This document shows positions 47,744 to 56,858 of a stretch of 64,000 nucleotides of DNA, one piece after another. Both the position numbers and the translations under genes were made by a program. The stretch is from Psychrosphaera aestuarii (lineage in GTDB: Bacteria; Pseudomonadota; Gammaproteobacteria; Enterobacterales; Alteromonadaceae). Location of the stretch: assembly GCF_017948405.1 (NCBI RefSeq), contig NZ_CP072844.1, forward strand, positions 1,922,001-1,986,000. Direction: 5' to 3'. The first letter of the stretch is position 1, and the number at the start of each line of letters is the position of its first letter. The notes under the pieces are model-generated. The model had not been told where the DNA came from and made no database searches. It saw only the letters and a program-made list of their open reading frames with translations.

Positions 47744-48757
47744 ATGACAATTCGTGTTGCAATTAATGGTTTTGGTCGCATCGGCCGTAATATTCTTAGA
47801 GCTTTGTATGAATCAGAAAAAGACTATGACCTTAAAATTGTCGCTATTAATGACTTAGGTGATGCTAGTATTAATGCGCACCTTTTAAAGTATGACACTG
47901 CACATGGCCGATTTAACGCTAAAGTACAAAATACAGAAGATAGTATTACCGTTAACGGAGACAAAATTGCAGTAACATCAGAACGTAATCCAGCTAATTT
48001 ACCTTGGAAACAGTTAGATATAGATGTTGTTTTTGAATGTACCGGTATTTTTGCATCAAAAGAAGAAGCCAGTGCTCATATAGAAGCGGGTGCTAAAAAA
48101 GTGATCATTTCTGCGCCAGGTAAGAATGTAGATGCAACTATTGTTTACGGCGTTAACGAAGACATATTAACAAGCGATATGACGGTAATATCTAATGCGT
48201 CATGTACAACCAACTGTTTAGCGCCAATGGCTAAAGTTCTAAATGATACAGTAGGCATTGAGTCAGGTTTAATGAACACTATTCACGCTTACACAAACGA
48301 TCAGCGTTTAAGTGATGTTTATCACACTGATTTGCGTCGAGCTCGTGCTGCTGCAATGTCAATGATCCCGACCAAAACTGGCGCTGCGGCGGCCGTTGGT
48401 CTAGTTGTTCCAGAGTTGGCTGGTAAAGTTGATGGCTTAGCCGTACGCGTTCCTACTATTAATGTATCACTGGTAGACTTAACGTTTATTGCCAAGCGTG
48501 ACACGACAGTAGAAGAAATCAATCAAGTTATAAAGGCTGCCGTCGCCAAAGGCGGATCTTTAGCTGAGGTACTTGCTGTTAACGAAGAGCCTTTAGTTTC
48601 TGTTGATTTTAACCATATCCCATACTCGTCAAACTTTGACGCAACGGAAACCCGCGTAACAGGTCGCCTCGTAAAAGTAATGAGCTGGTATGATAATGAG
48701 TGGGGCTTTTCTAACCGCATGTTAGATAACGCAGTTTTATTTATGAACGCAAAATAA
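47744..48757 (+). CDS. gapA: Glyceraldehyde-3-phosphate dehydrogenase, glycolytic type
   Basis: 337 residues from ATG 47744; the frame is open to TTG 47711, but that stretch is non-coding in character. NAD loop [10 protein letters not shown], catalytic Cys in [12 protein letters not shown], and [12 protein letters not shown] at the end are standard. It converts glyceraldehyde 3-phosphate to 1,3-bisphosphoglycerate. The short leader carries a HexR-like site, and a terminator follows. It is the canonical enzyme beside the long variant at 30748-32190. Confidence 0.96.
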   Translation: MTIRVAINGFGRIGRNILRALYESEKDYDLKIVAINDLGDASINAHLLKYDTAHGRFNAKVQNTEDSITVNGDKIAVTSERNPANLPWKQLDIDVVFECTGIFASKEEASAHIEAGAKKVIISAPGKNVDATIVYGVNEDILTSDMTVISNASCTTNCLAPMAKVLNDTVGIESGLMNTIHAYTNDQRLSDVYHTDLRRARAAAMSMIPTKTGAAAAVGLVVPELAGKVDGLAVRVPTINVSLVDLTFIAKRDTTVEEINQVIKAAVAKGGSLAEVLAVNEEPLVSVDFNHIPYSSNFDATETRVTGRLVKVMSWYDNEWGFSNRMLDNAVLFMNAK

Positions 48758-48800
48758 ACAAATTGTAAGTAAGCTAAATACCTTTTAGTTAGCTATAATA

Positions 48801-48826
48801 AAAAGCGGTTATTTAACCGCTTTTTT
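48801..48826 (+). terminator. Terminator after gapA
   Basis: 10-bp stem AAAAGCGGTT / AACCGCTTTT with an ATTT loop and a run of six T residues, 43 bases after the gapA stop. Confidence 0.85.
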
Positions 48827-48848
48827 AGTGCTTAAACGATGGAAGATA

Positions 48849-49694
48849 ATGAGAACAAAGTACGTAACCACCAAGTTATCAAACGGACAAAAGATTTATC
48901 AGGTTGATCACCCTTTTTGCACTGCAACAATAAGTGAATTTGGCGGCCAGCTTTTATCTTTTCAAGACCAACAAGGCGACGAGTGGTTGTGGCTATCCAA
49001 GTCTGCTATAAAAGATGGAAGCAAAGCTATTCGTGGTGGCGTACCTATTTGCTGGCCTTGGTTCGGACCTAATGTTGATAAAACTCTTCCACAACATGGT
49101 TACGCTCGATTAGTAAATTGGGCACTTGTTTCTGTAGAAGAGGATGAATTTGGCGTACAATTGACACTTCAGCCAGACTTTGTAAATTCTAAATACGAAA
49201 TCCACAACCTTTCGTTGTTTATGAAAATAGATCTGGGAACGTCGTTATCGATTCAGCTTCATACCGAAAACATCTCCAATTTTTCAGTCAGCTTCAGCCA
49301 AGCTATCCATACCTATTTGGCGGTAGATGATATAAACGAATGCAGTATAAGCGGCCTAAATGGCTGTGTGTATTTAGATCAGTTAAAAAACAAAATCAGT
49401 CATCAGGAAAATGACTTAGTGCTCAACCAATGGACTGACTCCATATATTCAAACGTACAATCCCCTATTACCTTAGCCAATCGTGGTAAAACTTCTAAAA
49501 GCATCGATGGTAATGGCCACGACTCTGTCGTGATATGGAACCCTTGGCAAGATGGCGCTCGACTACTATCTGACTTTGATGATTTAGGCTACCAAAACAT
49601 GATATGTATTGAGATGGCTAACACAGGCACAACAACGTTAGCACCTCGACAATCGCACACACTAACTCAAGTTATCAGTAAAATCACAAGCTAA
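48849..49694 (+). CDS. yeaD: D-hexose-6-phosphate mutarotase (aldose-1-epimerase-like)
   Basis: 281 residues from ATG 48849, preceded by GGAAGA; the frame extends to GTG 48828, inside the terminator. It has an all-beta galactose-mutarotase fold. Family blocks are GGVPICWPWFGP near residue 63, HGYARLVNW, and the catalytic-type HTYLAVDDI and late EMANTG segments. YeaD-type enzymes interconvert anomers of glucose 6-phosphate, the substrate of Zwf. In several gammaproteobacteria it neighbours gapA, as here. Confidence 0.88.
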   Translation: MRTKYVTTKLSNGQKIYQVDHPFCTATISEFGGQLLSFQDQQGDEWLWLSKSAIKDGSKAIRGGVPICWPWFGPNVDKTLPQHGYARLVNWALVSVEEDEFGVQLTLQPDFVNSKYEIHNLSLFMKIDLGTSLSIQLHTENISNFSVSFSQAIHTYLAVDDINECSISGLNGCVYLDQLKNKISHQENDLVLNQWTDSIYSNVQSPITLANRGKTSKSIDGNGHDSVVIWNPWQDGARLLSDFDDLGYQNMICIEMANTGTTTLAPRQSHTLTQVISKITS

Positions 49695-49735
49695 ATCGTT
49701 AATGATTAGATTTTATCAATTAGCGGCCAAAACTT

Positions 49736-49764
49736 AAAAAGGTAAGCATGACGCTTACCTTTTT
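49736..49764. terminator. Bidirectional terminator between the mutarotase gene and eda
   Basis: 12-bp stem AAAAAGGTAAGC / GCTTACCTTTTT with an ATGAC loop and T-runs on both sides. Confidence 0.85.
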
Positions 49765-49788
49765 AATAAAATGTCTTGTTGTCACTCA

Positions 49789-50436
49789 CTATTTAATTTG
49801 GCCTTCGACAGCAGCGCGAGCCAAACGAGTTATTTCTTCCCAGCGTTTCTCTTTAACCACTACATCTGGGCACAACCAAGAACCACCACAACACAATACG
49901 TTGTCTAATGCTAAGTAATCTTGATAATTAGAAGGATTTATTCCTCCAGTTGGACAAAACTTAACATTTGGGAACGGACCTCCAATCGATTTTAACGACT
50001 GTACGCCACCCGATGCTTCTGCAGGAAAAAACTTAAAATGGGTATAGCCTTTATCTAGCCCTACCATCAACTCTGAAATAGAGGATACGCCAGGGATTAA
50101 CGCAATAGAACCACTGTTGCCGGCATCTAGCAACTCTGGTGTTAAACCGGGACTTATAGCAAATTTAGCACCCGCTTCGGTAACTTGTTGAAGTTGCTTA
50201 GCATTGGTTACCGTTCCAGCGCCAATAATTGCTTGCGGGCAATGTGTCGCTATTTCTTTAATTACCTCAATGGCTGCAGGGGTTCGAAGTGTAACTTCAA
50301 GTACACGTATACCGCCAGCGACTAACGCGTTTGCAATAGGCACCGCATCTTCAACGTTGTCGATGACCAAAACAGGCACTACAGGTCCAGCAGCAAATAC
50401 TTCCGCTGAGTCAATTAACCATTTACGATCTGTCAT
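49789..50436 (-). CDS. eda: KDPG aldolase (2-keto-3-deoxy-6-phosphogluconate aldolase)
   Basis: 215 residues. The Schiff-base Lys is about 135 (HFKFFPAE) and the catalytic Glu about 47 (RVLEVTLRTP); GAGTVTN and CPTGGI are conserved. It splits KDPG to pyruvate and glyceraldehyde 3-phosphate, the final Entner-Doudoroff step. It is the last gene of the zwf-pgl-edd-glk-eda run, 37 bases after glk, with AAGGA before its ATG. It consumes the metabolite to which HexR responds. Confidence 0.96.
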   Translation of the reverse strand: MTDRKWLIDSAEVFAAGPVVPVLVIDNVEDAVPIANALVAGGIRVLEVTLRTPAAIEVIKEIATHCPQAIIGAGTVTNAKQLQQVTEAGAKFAISPGLTPELLDAGNSGSIALIPGVSSISELMVGLDKGYTHFKFFPAEASGGVQSLKSIGGPFPNVKFCPTGGINPSNYQDYLALDNVLCCGGSWLCPDVVVKEKRWEEITRLARAAVEGQIK

Positions 50437-50473
50437 TTTGAATCCTTAAATAAATCTCTGTAGTTAGCTGTAG

Positions 50474-51427
50474 TTATAATTCTTGTTTTATGTAAGCTGC
50501 GCAACCTAGTAAACCTGGTTGAGGTTCGGTTACGACATAAACAGGAATACCAGAAACGTATGGTTTAAATCGGCCTTTAGCCTCAAAACCAGCTCTAAAC
50601 TCACTTGTTTTTAGATAGTCAATAAAACGAGGAACTATACCGCCAGCAATATATACACCACCAAAAGTCGCCATTGTTAACGCTAAATTACCGCCAAAAC
50701 TGCCTAAAATCCTGCAAAACACCCGCATCGCACTTGCAGCCATTTCATCAGTATTATTAATACCATGAGTAGTAATATCTGCAGGTTGAAAGTTTTGTTC
50801 AGGTTGTTTATTGATAGTGCATAATGCTTGGTAAATTTGAACTAAGCCCAGGCCAGATAGTAACTGTTCCGCAGACACGGTCGTGTACTTATGCTGCAAA
50901 TGCTCCAAAATAGCGACTTGTTCAGCATCGGTAGGCGCAAAATCAGCATGTCCGCCCTCTCCACCTAAAGCTATCCACTTTTGTCCACTATGAACTAAAT
51001 GAGCCACACCTAAACCAGTACCTGCACCGTATATCGCAATAGGCTTGTGCTCTTGAGCTTCGCCGCCACCAACTTGGGTCTTTTGTTCGTCTTTTAGCGA
51101 AGGTATCGCCATTGCAATTGCTGTGAAATCATTGATGACATACAACTTATCAAAGCCAAACTTCTGAGCAATCTTGTTTTGTGAAAAGCACCAATGGTTA
51201 TTGGTCAAATCGACTTTATCGCCAGTAACTGGACAGGCAACATCGATACACGCGTAATGAATGTCAGCATCGATAAAAGATAAGTATTGTTCAATTGCAT
51301 CATCTATTTTTGCGAAGTCTGCACACCTATAAGTTTGCACATGCTCCATTGATAAATCAGTAAGATTTGCAATTGCCAGTCGAATATTAGTGCCGCCTAC
51401 ATCTGCGACTAAAGCTTGTAATGACAT
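50474..51427 (-). CDS. glk: Glucokinase
   Basis: 317 residues from ATG 51427, preceded by AAGGA; the frame is open to 51463, but that overlaps edd. The phosphate loop DVGGTNIRLA is at the N-terminus, with INDFTAIAMAIP, GAGTGLG and GGEGGHADF blocks of bacterial Glk. It phosphorylates free glucose with ATP. It lies between edd and eda in the operon, 7 bases after edd, so glucose entry and Entner-Doudoroff flow are transcribed together. Confidence 0.95.
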   Translation of the reverse strand: MSLQALVADVGGTNIRLAIANLTDLSMEHVQTYRCADFAKIDDAIEQYLSFIDADIHYACIDVACPVTGDKVDLTNNHWCFSQNKIAQKFGFDKLYVINDFTAIAMAIPSLKDEQKTQVGGGEAQEHKPIAIYGAGTGLGVAHLVHSGQKWIALGGEGGHADFAPTDAEQVAILEHLQHKYTTVSAEQLLSGLGLVQIYQALCTINKQPEQNFQPADITTHGINNTDEMAASAMRVFCRILGSFGGNLALTMATFGGVYIAGGIVPRFIDYLKTSEFRAGFEAKGRFKPYVSGIPVYVVTEPQPGLLGCAAYIKQEL

Positions 51428-51434
51428 TTTTTCC

Positions 51435-53252
51435 TTACGCCTCGTGAAAAACACAACTAGCACCTTCTTCAGACGTTGTTAACATCTGCCTCAAGCCATT
51501 AAACATCTCACGGCCCATACCTTCACGTTCTGCGCTAAGGTCTTTTGGTGTCACCGTTCGTTTTGCTAACTCTTCATCAGAAACATGAAGTTTTACTAAA
51601 TTGTTCTCTGCATCAATTTCAATCAGATCACCATTTTGTACTTTAGCAATTAAACCGCCATCTAACGCCTCCGGATATAAATGAATAGCGGCTGGTACCT
51701 TGCCAGAGGCTCCGGACATTCGCCCATCAGTAACTAGAGCAACTTTATAACCTTTATCTTGCAATACTCCTAACGGTGGTGTCAGTTTGTGAAGCTCTGG
51801 CATACCAACAGCTCTCGGACCTTGATAACGAACTACAACCACACAGTCTTTATCTAAATCACCCGCTTGGAAAGCACCATCTAAATCATGTTGGCTTTCA
51901 AAAACAACCGCTGGCGCTTTTACATGTGTTCGACCCTCACGTAAAGAAGATGTCTTAATTACCGCGCGACCTAAGTTGCCGTCTAATACGCTTAAACCGC
52001 CGTCCGCTTTAAATGGCGTTTCAATGGTTGCCAAAACTTCAGGATCAAGGGATTTTTCTGGAGCCTCGACCCACTCTAACTTACCGTCACGTATGACAGG
52101 CTCTTTGGTATATTTATCTAAGCCTTTCCCGCATATAGTATTAACATCGTTATGAACTAGGCCACCGCGCAACAATTCTTTTATTAGCAATGCCATACCA
52201 CCTGCCGCTTGGAAGTGATTAATGTCAGCCTGACCATTTGGGTATATTTTTGTAAGTAATGGCGTCGCTGATGACAATGCATCAAAGTCATCCCAATTCA
52301 CGATAATGCCGGCAGACTTCGCCATGGCAACTAAATGCATTGTATGGTTTGTTGAACCGCCGGTTGCAAGTAATGCAACGATGCCGTTTACCACTGACTT
52401 TTCATCGACGATATGACCAATTGGCATATAATCTGTGCCCAAGTCGGTAATACGCGTTGCTTGAATGGCTGCGGCTTCTGTAAGCGCTTCGCGTAATTCT
52501 GTGCCTGGATTTACAAAAGATGAACCAGGTAAGTGCAGACCCATTACTTCAACAACTAACTGATTTGAATTCGCAGTGCCGTAAAAGGTACAAGTACCAG
52601 CTGAGTGATAAGACTTAGACTCGGACTCTAATAGTTCATCGCGGCCGACTTTACCCTGAGCATAAAGCTGACGCACACGTGCTTTTTCTTTATTTGGAAT
52701 GCCGGATTCCATTGGTCCTGCAGGAATAAATACGAATGGTAAATGGCCAAAGGACAACGCCGACATCACAAGACCAGGGACAATTTTGTCACAAATGCCC
52801 ATCATTACCGCACTATCAAACATATTGTGTGATAGACCTACCGCCGCACTCATTGCTATCACATCTCGGCTCATTAAGCTGAGATCCATGCCTGGCTGAC
52901 CTTGCGTAACACCGTCACACATAGCTGGAACACCGCCAGCAAATTGAGCGACTGACCCAACTTTTTCAACTGCTGCACGAATTTTGTCTGGGTACACTTC
53001 GTAAGGTTGATGTGCTGACAACATATCGTTATAGGCAGATATCATACCTACATTGGCTTTAGTTAAGGCTGTTAAGTCTTGTTTTTGTTGACTACTACAA
53101 GCTGCAAATCCATGCGCTAAATTGCCACAAGATAAAACGCCTCGATGAGGCCCCTTTTCGCGTGCTCGCTCTATTTTTTCAAGATACGCTTTACGTGTCG
53201 CTTTACTACGCTCAATAATTCGATCAGTAACTTCTTGTATAATTTTATTCAT
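51435..53252 (-). CDS. edd: 6-phosphogluconate dehydratase
   Basis: 605 residues from ATG 53252, which has AGGAG at good spacing; the open frame extends to TTG 53267. It belongs to the IlvD/Edd family: AGGVPAMCDGVTQGQPGMDLSL-type block near residue 110, LLATGGSTNHTMH near 298, and TDGRMSGASGKVPAAIH near 505, with Cys residues for the Fe-S cluster. It dehydrates 6-phosphogluconate to KDPG. It is the third gene of the zwf operon. Confidence 0.96.
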   Translation of the reverse strand: MNKIIQEVTDRIIERSKATRKAYLEKIERAREKGPHRGVLSCGNLAHGFAACSSQQKQDLTALTKANVGMISAYNDMLSAHQPYEVYPDKIRAAVEKVGSVAQFAGGVPAMCDGVTQGQPGMDLSLMSRDVIAMSAAVGLSHNMFDSAVMMGICDKIVPGLVMSALSFGHLPFVFIPAGPMESGIPNKEKARVRQLYAQGKVGRDELLESESKSYHSAGTCTFYGTANSNQLVVEVMGLHLPGSSFVNPGTELREALTEAAAIQATRITDLGTDYMPIGHIVDEKSVVNGIVALLATGGSTNHTMHLVAMAKSAGIIVNWDDFDALSSATPLLTKIYPNGQADINHFQAAGGMALLIKELLRGGLVHNDVNTICGKGLDKYTKEPVIRDGKLEWVEAPEKSLDPEVLATIETPFKADGGLSVLDGNLGRAVIKTSSLREGRTHVKAPAVVFESQHDLDGAFQAGDLDKDCVVVVRYQGPRAVGMPELHKLTPPLGVLQDKGYKVALVTDGRMSGASGKVPAAIHLYPEALDGGLIAKVQNGDLIEIDAENNLVKLHVSDEELAKRTVTPKDLSAEREGMGREMFNGLRQMLTTSEEGASCVFHEA

Positions 53253-53270
53253 TTTATCTCCTAACAATGA

Positions 53271-53969
53271 CTATTTAGTCGTTGCTAACATAACTGTCAT
53301 CGGAACGTCAGATTGATTTAAAAATGCACTGATGGGTGCTTTGCGAACATCAGTCTCTGATCCAACTCGATTTAATACTGCTTCTTTGCTCTCGCCAACA
53401 AGATGTAAATATAGTTGCTTAGCATTCATTAACGCCGTTTTGCTAAATGTCATTCGCTGGTGTGGTGCTGTTGTTGGCTGAGTCGCTAATATTGGCTTTT
53501 CTGTCGTTAAACCATCATCTAGTTGTAAACAGCATGGAAAAATAGAAGCTGTGTGACCATCTTCGCCCATACCTAAAATCACAATGTCAAAGGGGGTTTT
53601 AATTTTTGATACGTTAGCAGTAACATCTTCAACTGCATCAAACGCATCGGTGTGCGTTGTTTTCATACCAACAAAATTCGCGTCAGCTGCCTTACTTCTT
53701 AATAAGTGCTCTCTAACCATAGTTTCATTAGACGCAGGATCGGTAAGAGGAACCCAACGGTCATCAACTAAAGCAATATCTACTTTTGACCAATCCAGCT
53801 CAGCGTCTTTTAGCGCTTCAAATAAAGGCTTTGGCGTATTGCCACCTGACACTAATAAACTCGCACGGCCATCTTGTTCAATACCGGCCGATAATTTTTC
53901 AACGATTTCTTTAACAAATTGATTATTCAATTCAGAAGATGTCGAAAACTTTTTAATTGTCGCGTTCAT
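53271..53969 (-). CDS. pgl: 6-phosphogluconolactonase
   Basis: 232 residues, SugarP_isomerase/DevB type. Family motifs are LLVSGGNTPKPLFEAL near residue 40, DDRWVPLTDPASNE near 72 and ILGMGEDGHTASIFP near 133. It hydrolyses 6-phosphogluconolactone. The ATG directly abuts the zwf stop, so translation is coupled. edd follows with an 18-base gap. Confidence 0.95.
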   Translation of the reverse strand: MNATIKKFSTSSELNNQFVKEIVEKLSAGIEQDGRASLLVSGGNTPKPLFEALKDAELDWSKVDIALVDDRWVPLTDPASNETMVREHLLRSKAADANFVGMKTTHTDAFDAVEDVTANVSKIKTPFDIVILGMGEDGHTASIFPCCLQLDDGLTTEKPILATQPTTAPHQRMTFSKTALMNAKQLYLHLVGESKEAVLNRVGSETDVRKAPISAFLNQSDVPMTVMLATTK

Positions 53970-55439
53970 TTATTCGTCCCACTCTCTATCGTCTTTTGCC
54001 AACATAGCAATTGACGCTACAGGCCCCCAAGATCCGGCTGAGTATGATTTAGGAGACTCATTGGATTTATCCCAAGCGTCCAAAATACCGTCAACCCAAG
54101 TCCACGCGGCTTCAACCTCATCCCTACGAACAAATAGGGACTGATTCCCCAACATAGCTTCTAACATCAAACGTTCATAAGCATCAGCGATACGGTCATT
54201 TTTAAAAGTATCTGAAAAGCTTAAATCTAGTTTTGTTTGTTGAAGTTCCATTTTTTCGCCAAGCCCAGGAACCTTATTCATTAAATGAATTTCAACGCCC
54301 TCATCAGGTTGTAGTCGAATGGTCAATTTATTTGCGGGCAGTGTTTTATATGTCTCTTTAAATATGTTGTGCGGTAACTCTTTAAAATGAATAACGATTT
54401 CAGTGCCCTTAATTGGCAGTCGCTTTCCTGTTCTTAAATAAAACGGTACACCCGCCCATCGCCAGTTATCGATATCAACTCGCAATGAAACAAAGGTTTC
54501 TGTGGAGCTTTCCGTATTTGCTCCTTCTTCCTCTAGGTAACCAGGTACAGCTTGGCCGTTAACAAATCCAGAGGTGTATTGACCGCGTACGGTTTTATCA
54601 GATGCGTTGTCGACTGTAATTGGTCTAAGCGCTTTTAATACTTTTAATTTTTCGTTTCGAATACTGTCAGCACTGACATCAACGGGCGGTTCCATAGCTA
54701 ATAAAGATAGGATTTGTAACAAATGGTTTTGGACCATGTCACGCATTTGACCTGCGTCATCATAATATCCCCAACGCCCTTCTACGCCTACTGACTCTGC
54801 AACTGAGATTTGAACGTGATCGATACATTCATGGTCCCAGTTGTTAGTAAATATCGCATTTGCAAAACGAAGAACGAGCAGATTTAACACGGTCTCTTTG
54901 CCAAGATAATGATCGATTCGGTAAATTTGTTCTTCGGCAAAATGTTCGGCTATTTTATCGTTAATTACTTTAGAGGAAGCTAAACAATGTCCGATTGGTT
55001 TTTCTACGACAACTCGAGTTTCTTCATTTACTAAACCTGCAAATTTTAAACCGTCACAAATTGCACCAAATACAGAAGGTGGCGTTGAAAAGTAATTCAC
55101 CATTGTTCTTGTAGATTGATCAACGACGCTAGATATACGTTTATAATCTTCAGCTTGAGTCATATCTACTTGGCAATACTCCAATCTAGCTAAAAATCGA
55201 GATTTAATATCACTATCAACCGGTTCTTTTAAAAATCGTTCTAGGCTCTCAGATACAATATTTTTATAACTTTCCAAGTCATGTTCGTCACGAGCAACAC
55301 CTACTATTTTAGTATCCTCTGCAAGTAGCTGCGAACGTTCCAGTTGATAAAGCGCAGGAATTAATTTACGTCGTGCAAGGTCACCCTTGGTGCCGAACAG
55401 AACTAAATCGCAAGGTTTATGGCTTAATTTTTTGGCCAT
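53970..55439 (-). CDS. zwf: Glucose-6-phosphate 1-dehydrogenase
   Basis: 489 residues from ATG 55439, preceded by GGAG at 6 bases; a GTG at 55451 is the alternative. Signatures are LFGTKGDLARRKLIPAL near residue 15, the active-site RIDHYLGKETVLNLL near 180, and FYLRTGKRL near 335. It oxidises glucose 6-phosphate to the lactone. It is the first gene of zwf-pgl-edd-glk-eda and is divergent from hexR; a HexR-like site ends 29 bases before the ATG. Confidence 0.96.
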   Translation of the reverse strand: MAKKLSHKPCDLVLFGTKGDLARRKLIPALYQLERSQLLAEDTKIVGVARDEHDLESYKNIVSESLERFLKEPVDSDIKSRFLARLEYCQVDMTQAEDYKRISSVVDQSTRTMVNYFSTPPSVFGAICDGLKFAGLVNEETRVVVEKPIGHCLASSKVINDKIAEHFAEEQIYRIDHYLGKETVLNLLVLRFANAIFTNNWDHECIDHVQISVAESVGVEGRWGYYDDAGQMRDMVQNHLLQILSLLAMEPPVDVSADSIRNEKLKVLKALRPITVDNASDKTVRGQYTSGFVNGQAVPGYLEEEGANTESSTETFVSLRVDIDNWRWAGVPFYLRTGKRLPIKGTEIVIHFKELPHNIFKETYKTLPANKLTIRLQPDEGVEIHLMNKVPGLGEKMELQQTKLDLSFSDTFKNDRIADAYERLMLEAMLGNQSLFVRRDEVEAAWTWVDGILDAWDKSNESPKSYSAGSWGPVASIAMLAKDDREWDE

Positions 55440-55468
55440 TGATGACTCCACTAAGATGGTCAGTTTAT

Positions 55469-55483
55469 TGTAATTAAACTACA
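55469..55483. promoter_or_regulatory. HexR-like operator 1, zwf-proximal
   Basis: 15-mer TGTAATTAAACTACA, arms matching TGTAAT/ATTACA with one mismatch in the right arm. It is positioned over the start region of the zwf operon. Confidence 0.65.
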
Positions 55484-55530
55484 TAGCTCTAATGCTATCG
55501 AACATATGTAGGCAATGTAAACCCGATTTA

Positions 55531-55545
55531 TGTAATTTTTTTACA
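55531..55545. promoter_or_regulatory. HexR-like operator 2 in the zwf/hexR gap
   Basis: 15-mer TGTAATTTTTTTACA with TGTAA/TTACA outer arms, one mismatch in the arms. It lies 62 bases from operator 1 (start to start), so looping between two dimers is conceivable. Confidence 0.55.
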
Positions 55546-55729
55546 TAAAAGTAAACTTTTAACTAATTTTGTTGTTTTTCATTAGTAATTAATTTCTAAT
55601 GCAATACATAAAGTCGAATTGTTATAAATATCAGTCTAATTTTAACCTGTAATTTACAAATAGTGGCAGGTTTTAATCAGTTTCTAATAGTAGCGTAAAT
55701 TAAGGCTTGTTAGGATTTAAGGAATAAGA

Positions 55730-56578
55730 ATGAATATTCTTGAAAAAATAAACTTACAAATTACAACATTCAGTAAATCTGAGCGTAAAGTCGCAGAAGT
55801 TATTATAGACAACCCTGAACAGGCGATACACTCTAGTATAGCTACGTTGGCTAAAATAGCAGATGTTAGTGAGCCTACCGTTAACAGATTTTGTCGTCGG
55901 TTAGATACAAAAGGTTTCCCAGATTTCAAACTGCACCTTGCACAAGGTCTTGCAAACGGTACGCCGTATGTTAACCGTCATGTTGACGAAAGTGATGGTC
56001 CTGAAGAGTATACGGCGAAGATTTTTGAATCGACGATGGCCTCTTTAAATAGCGCCCGTAAAAGTATTGATATTTCACAAGTAAATAGAGCTGTTGATAT
56101 CTTAACTCAAGCTAAGAAAATTTCTTTTTTTGGGCTGGGCGCATCAGCATCTGTGGCGCAAGATGCTCTAAATAAATTCTTTAGATTTAACGTTCCTGTA
56201 AACTGCTTTGAAGATATAGTCATGCAGCGTATGAATTGCATGAATAGTAGCGAAGGTGACGTTGTAATGCTTTTTTCACATACAGGTAGAACTAAGCAAT
56301 TAGTAGAGATAGCCGAAATTGCTCGTCAAAACGATGCAACGGTTATAGGCGTAACTTCTAAAGACTCTCCATTAGCAAAAGAATGTAATATTTGTTTAAG
56401 TCCGGACGTTCCAGAGGACACAGATCTTTACATGCCAATGGCATCAAGAATTGCACAACTGGTAATTATTGATGTTCTTGCAACTGGATTTACTTTAAGA
56501 CGCGGACCTAAATTTAGAGACAACCTCAAAAAAGTGAAAGACTCACTGCGCCCTTCCCGTTTTGACAAACGCGATTAA
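55730..56578 (+). CDS. hexR: RpiR-family regulator HexR
   Basis: 282 residues. The N-terminal RpiR helix-turn-helix (about 1-77) contains SKSERKVAEVII and LAKIADVSEPTVNRFCRRL. The C-terminal SIS domain has FFGLGASASVAQDALNKFFR and VVMLFSHTGRTKQLVEIA near residue 186. HexR binds a TGTAAT-type palindrome and is released by KDPG. It is divergent from zwf with two such sites between them and has its own terminator, so autoregulation is likely. More such sites precede gapA and pykA. Confidence 0.93.
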   Translation: MNILEKINLQITTFSKSERKVAEVIIDNPEQAIHSSIATLAKIADVSEPTVNRFCRRLDTKGFPDFKLHLAQGLANGTPYVNRHVDESDGPEEYTAKIFESTMASLNSARKSIDISQVNRAVDILTQAKKISFFGLGASASVAQDALNKFFRFNVPVNCFEDIVMQRMNCMNSSEGDVVMLFSHTGRTKQLVEIAEIARQNDATVIGVTSKDSPLAKECNICLSPDVPEDTDLYMPMASRIAQLVIIDVLATGFTLRRGPKFRDNLKKVKDSLRPSRFDKRD

Positions 56579-56612
56579 TAGCTTAGATCGTTATTCATTG
56601 TGATTACCCATT

Positions 56613-56648
56613 AAAGCAGACATTGATAATTCATATGTCTGCTTTTTT
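56613..56648 (+). terminator. Terminator after hexR
   Basis: 11-bp stem AAAGCAGACAT / ATGTCTGCTTT with an 11-base loop, followed by a T-run. Confidence 0.8.
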
Positions 56649-56807
56649 ATACATTAACAATTACTTAATACAGATTTCACTTGGCATGTTTGTGATTTAA
56701 ACCGTTAATTTTTGTTTACTGTTCTATACTTCTTAGTAGTTCATTCTGTAATATTTATTCACAAAGTTCTGTATAAAGCCTTGTAATTTTATTTTATTCT
56801 TTCAAAA

Positions 56808-56822
56808 TGTAATTAAATTACA
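56808..56822. promoter_or_regulatory. HexR-like operator before pykA
   Basis: 15-mer TGTAATTAAATTACA, a perfect palindrome around the centre A. It ends 36 bases before the pykA ATG, the same spacing as the gapA site. Confidence 0.75.
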
Positions 56823-56858
56823 GTTTGATTGTATTTCAACCTATGGAGTTTCCCTTAC

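Noticed and set aside
42994-48757. A complete glycogen synthesis operon
   Set aside because: Only branching, debranching and glucanotransferase genes are present; glgC, glgA and glgP are not in the window.
55648-55658. TGTAATTTACA before hexR as a further HexR site
   Set aside because: It is an 11-mer without the 15-base geometry of the other sites; the arms are too close for the same dimer.
56747-56796. TGTAATATTTATTCACA and TGTAATTTTATTTTA upstream of pykA as extra HexR sites
   Set aside because: The first has a 17-base span and the second loses the right arm. In such AT-rich sequence chance half-sites are expected.
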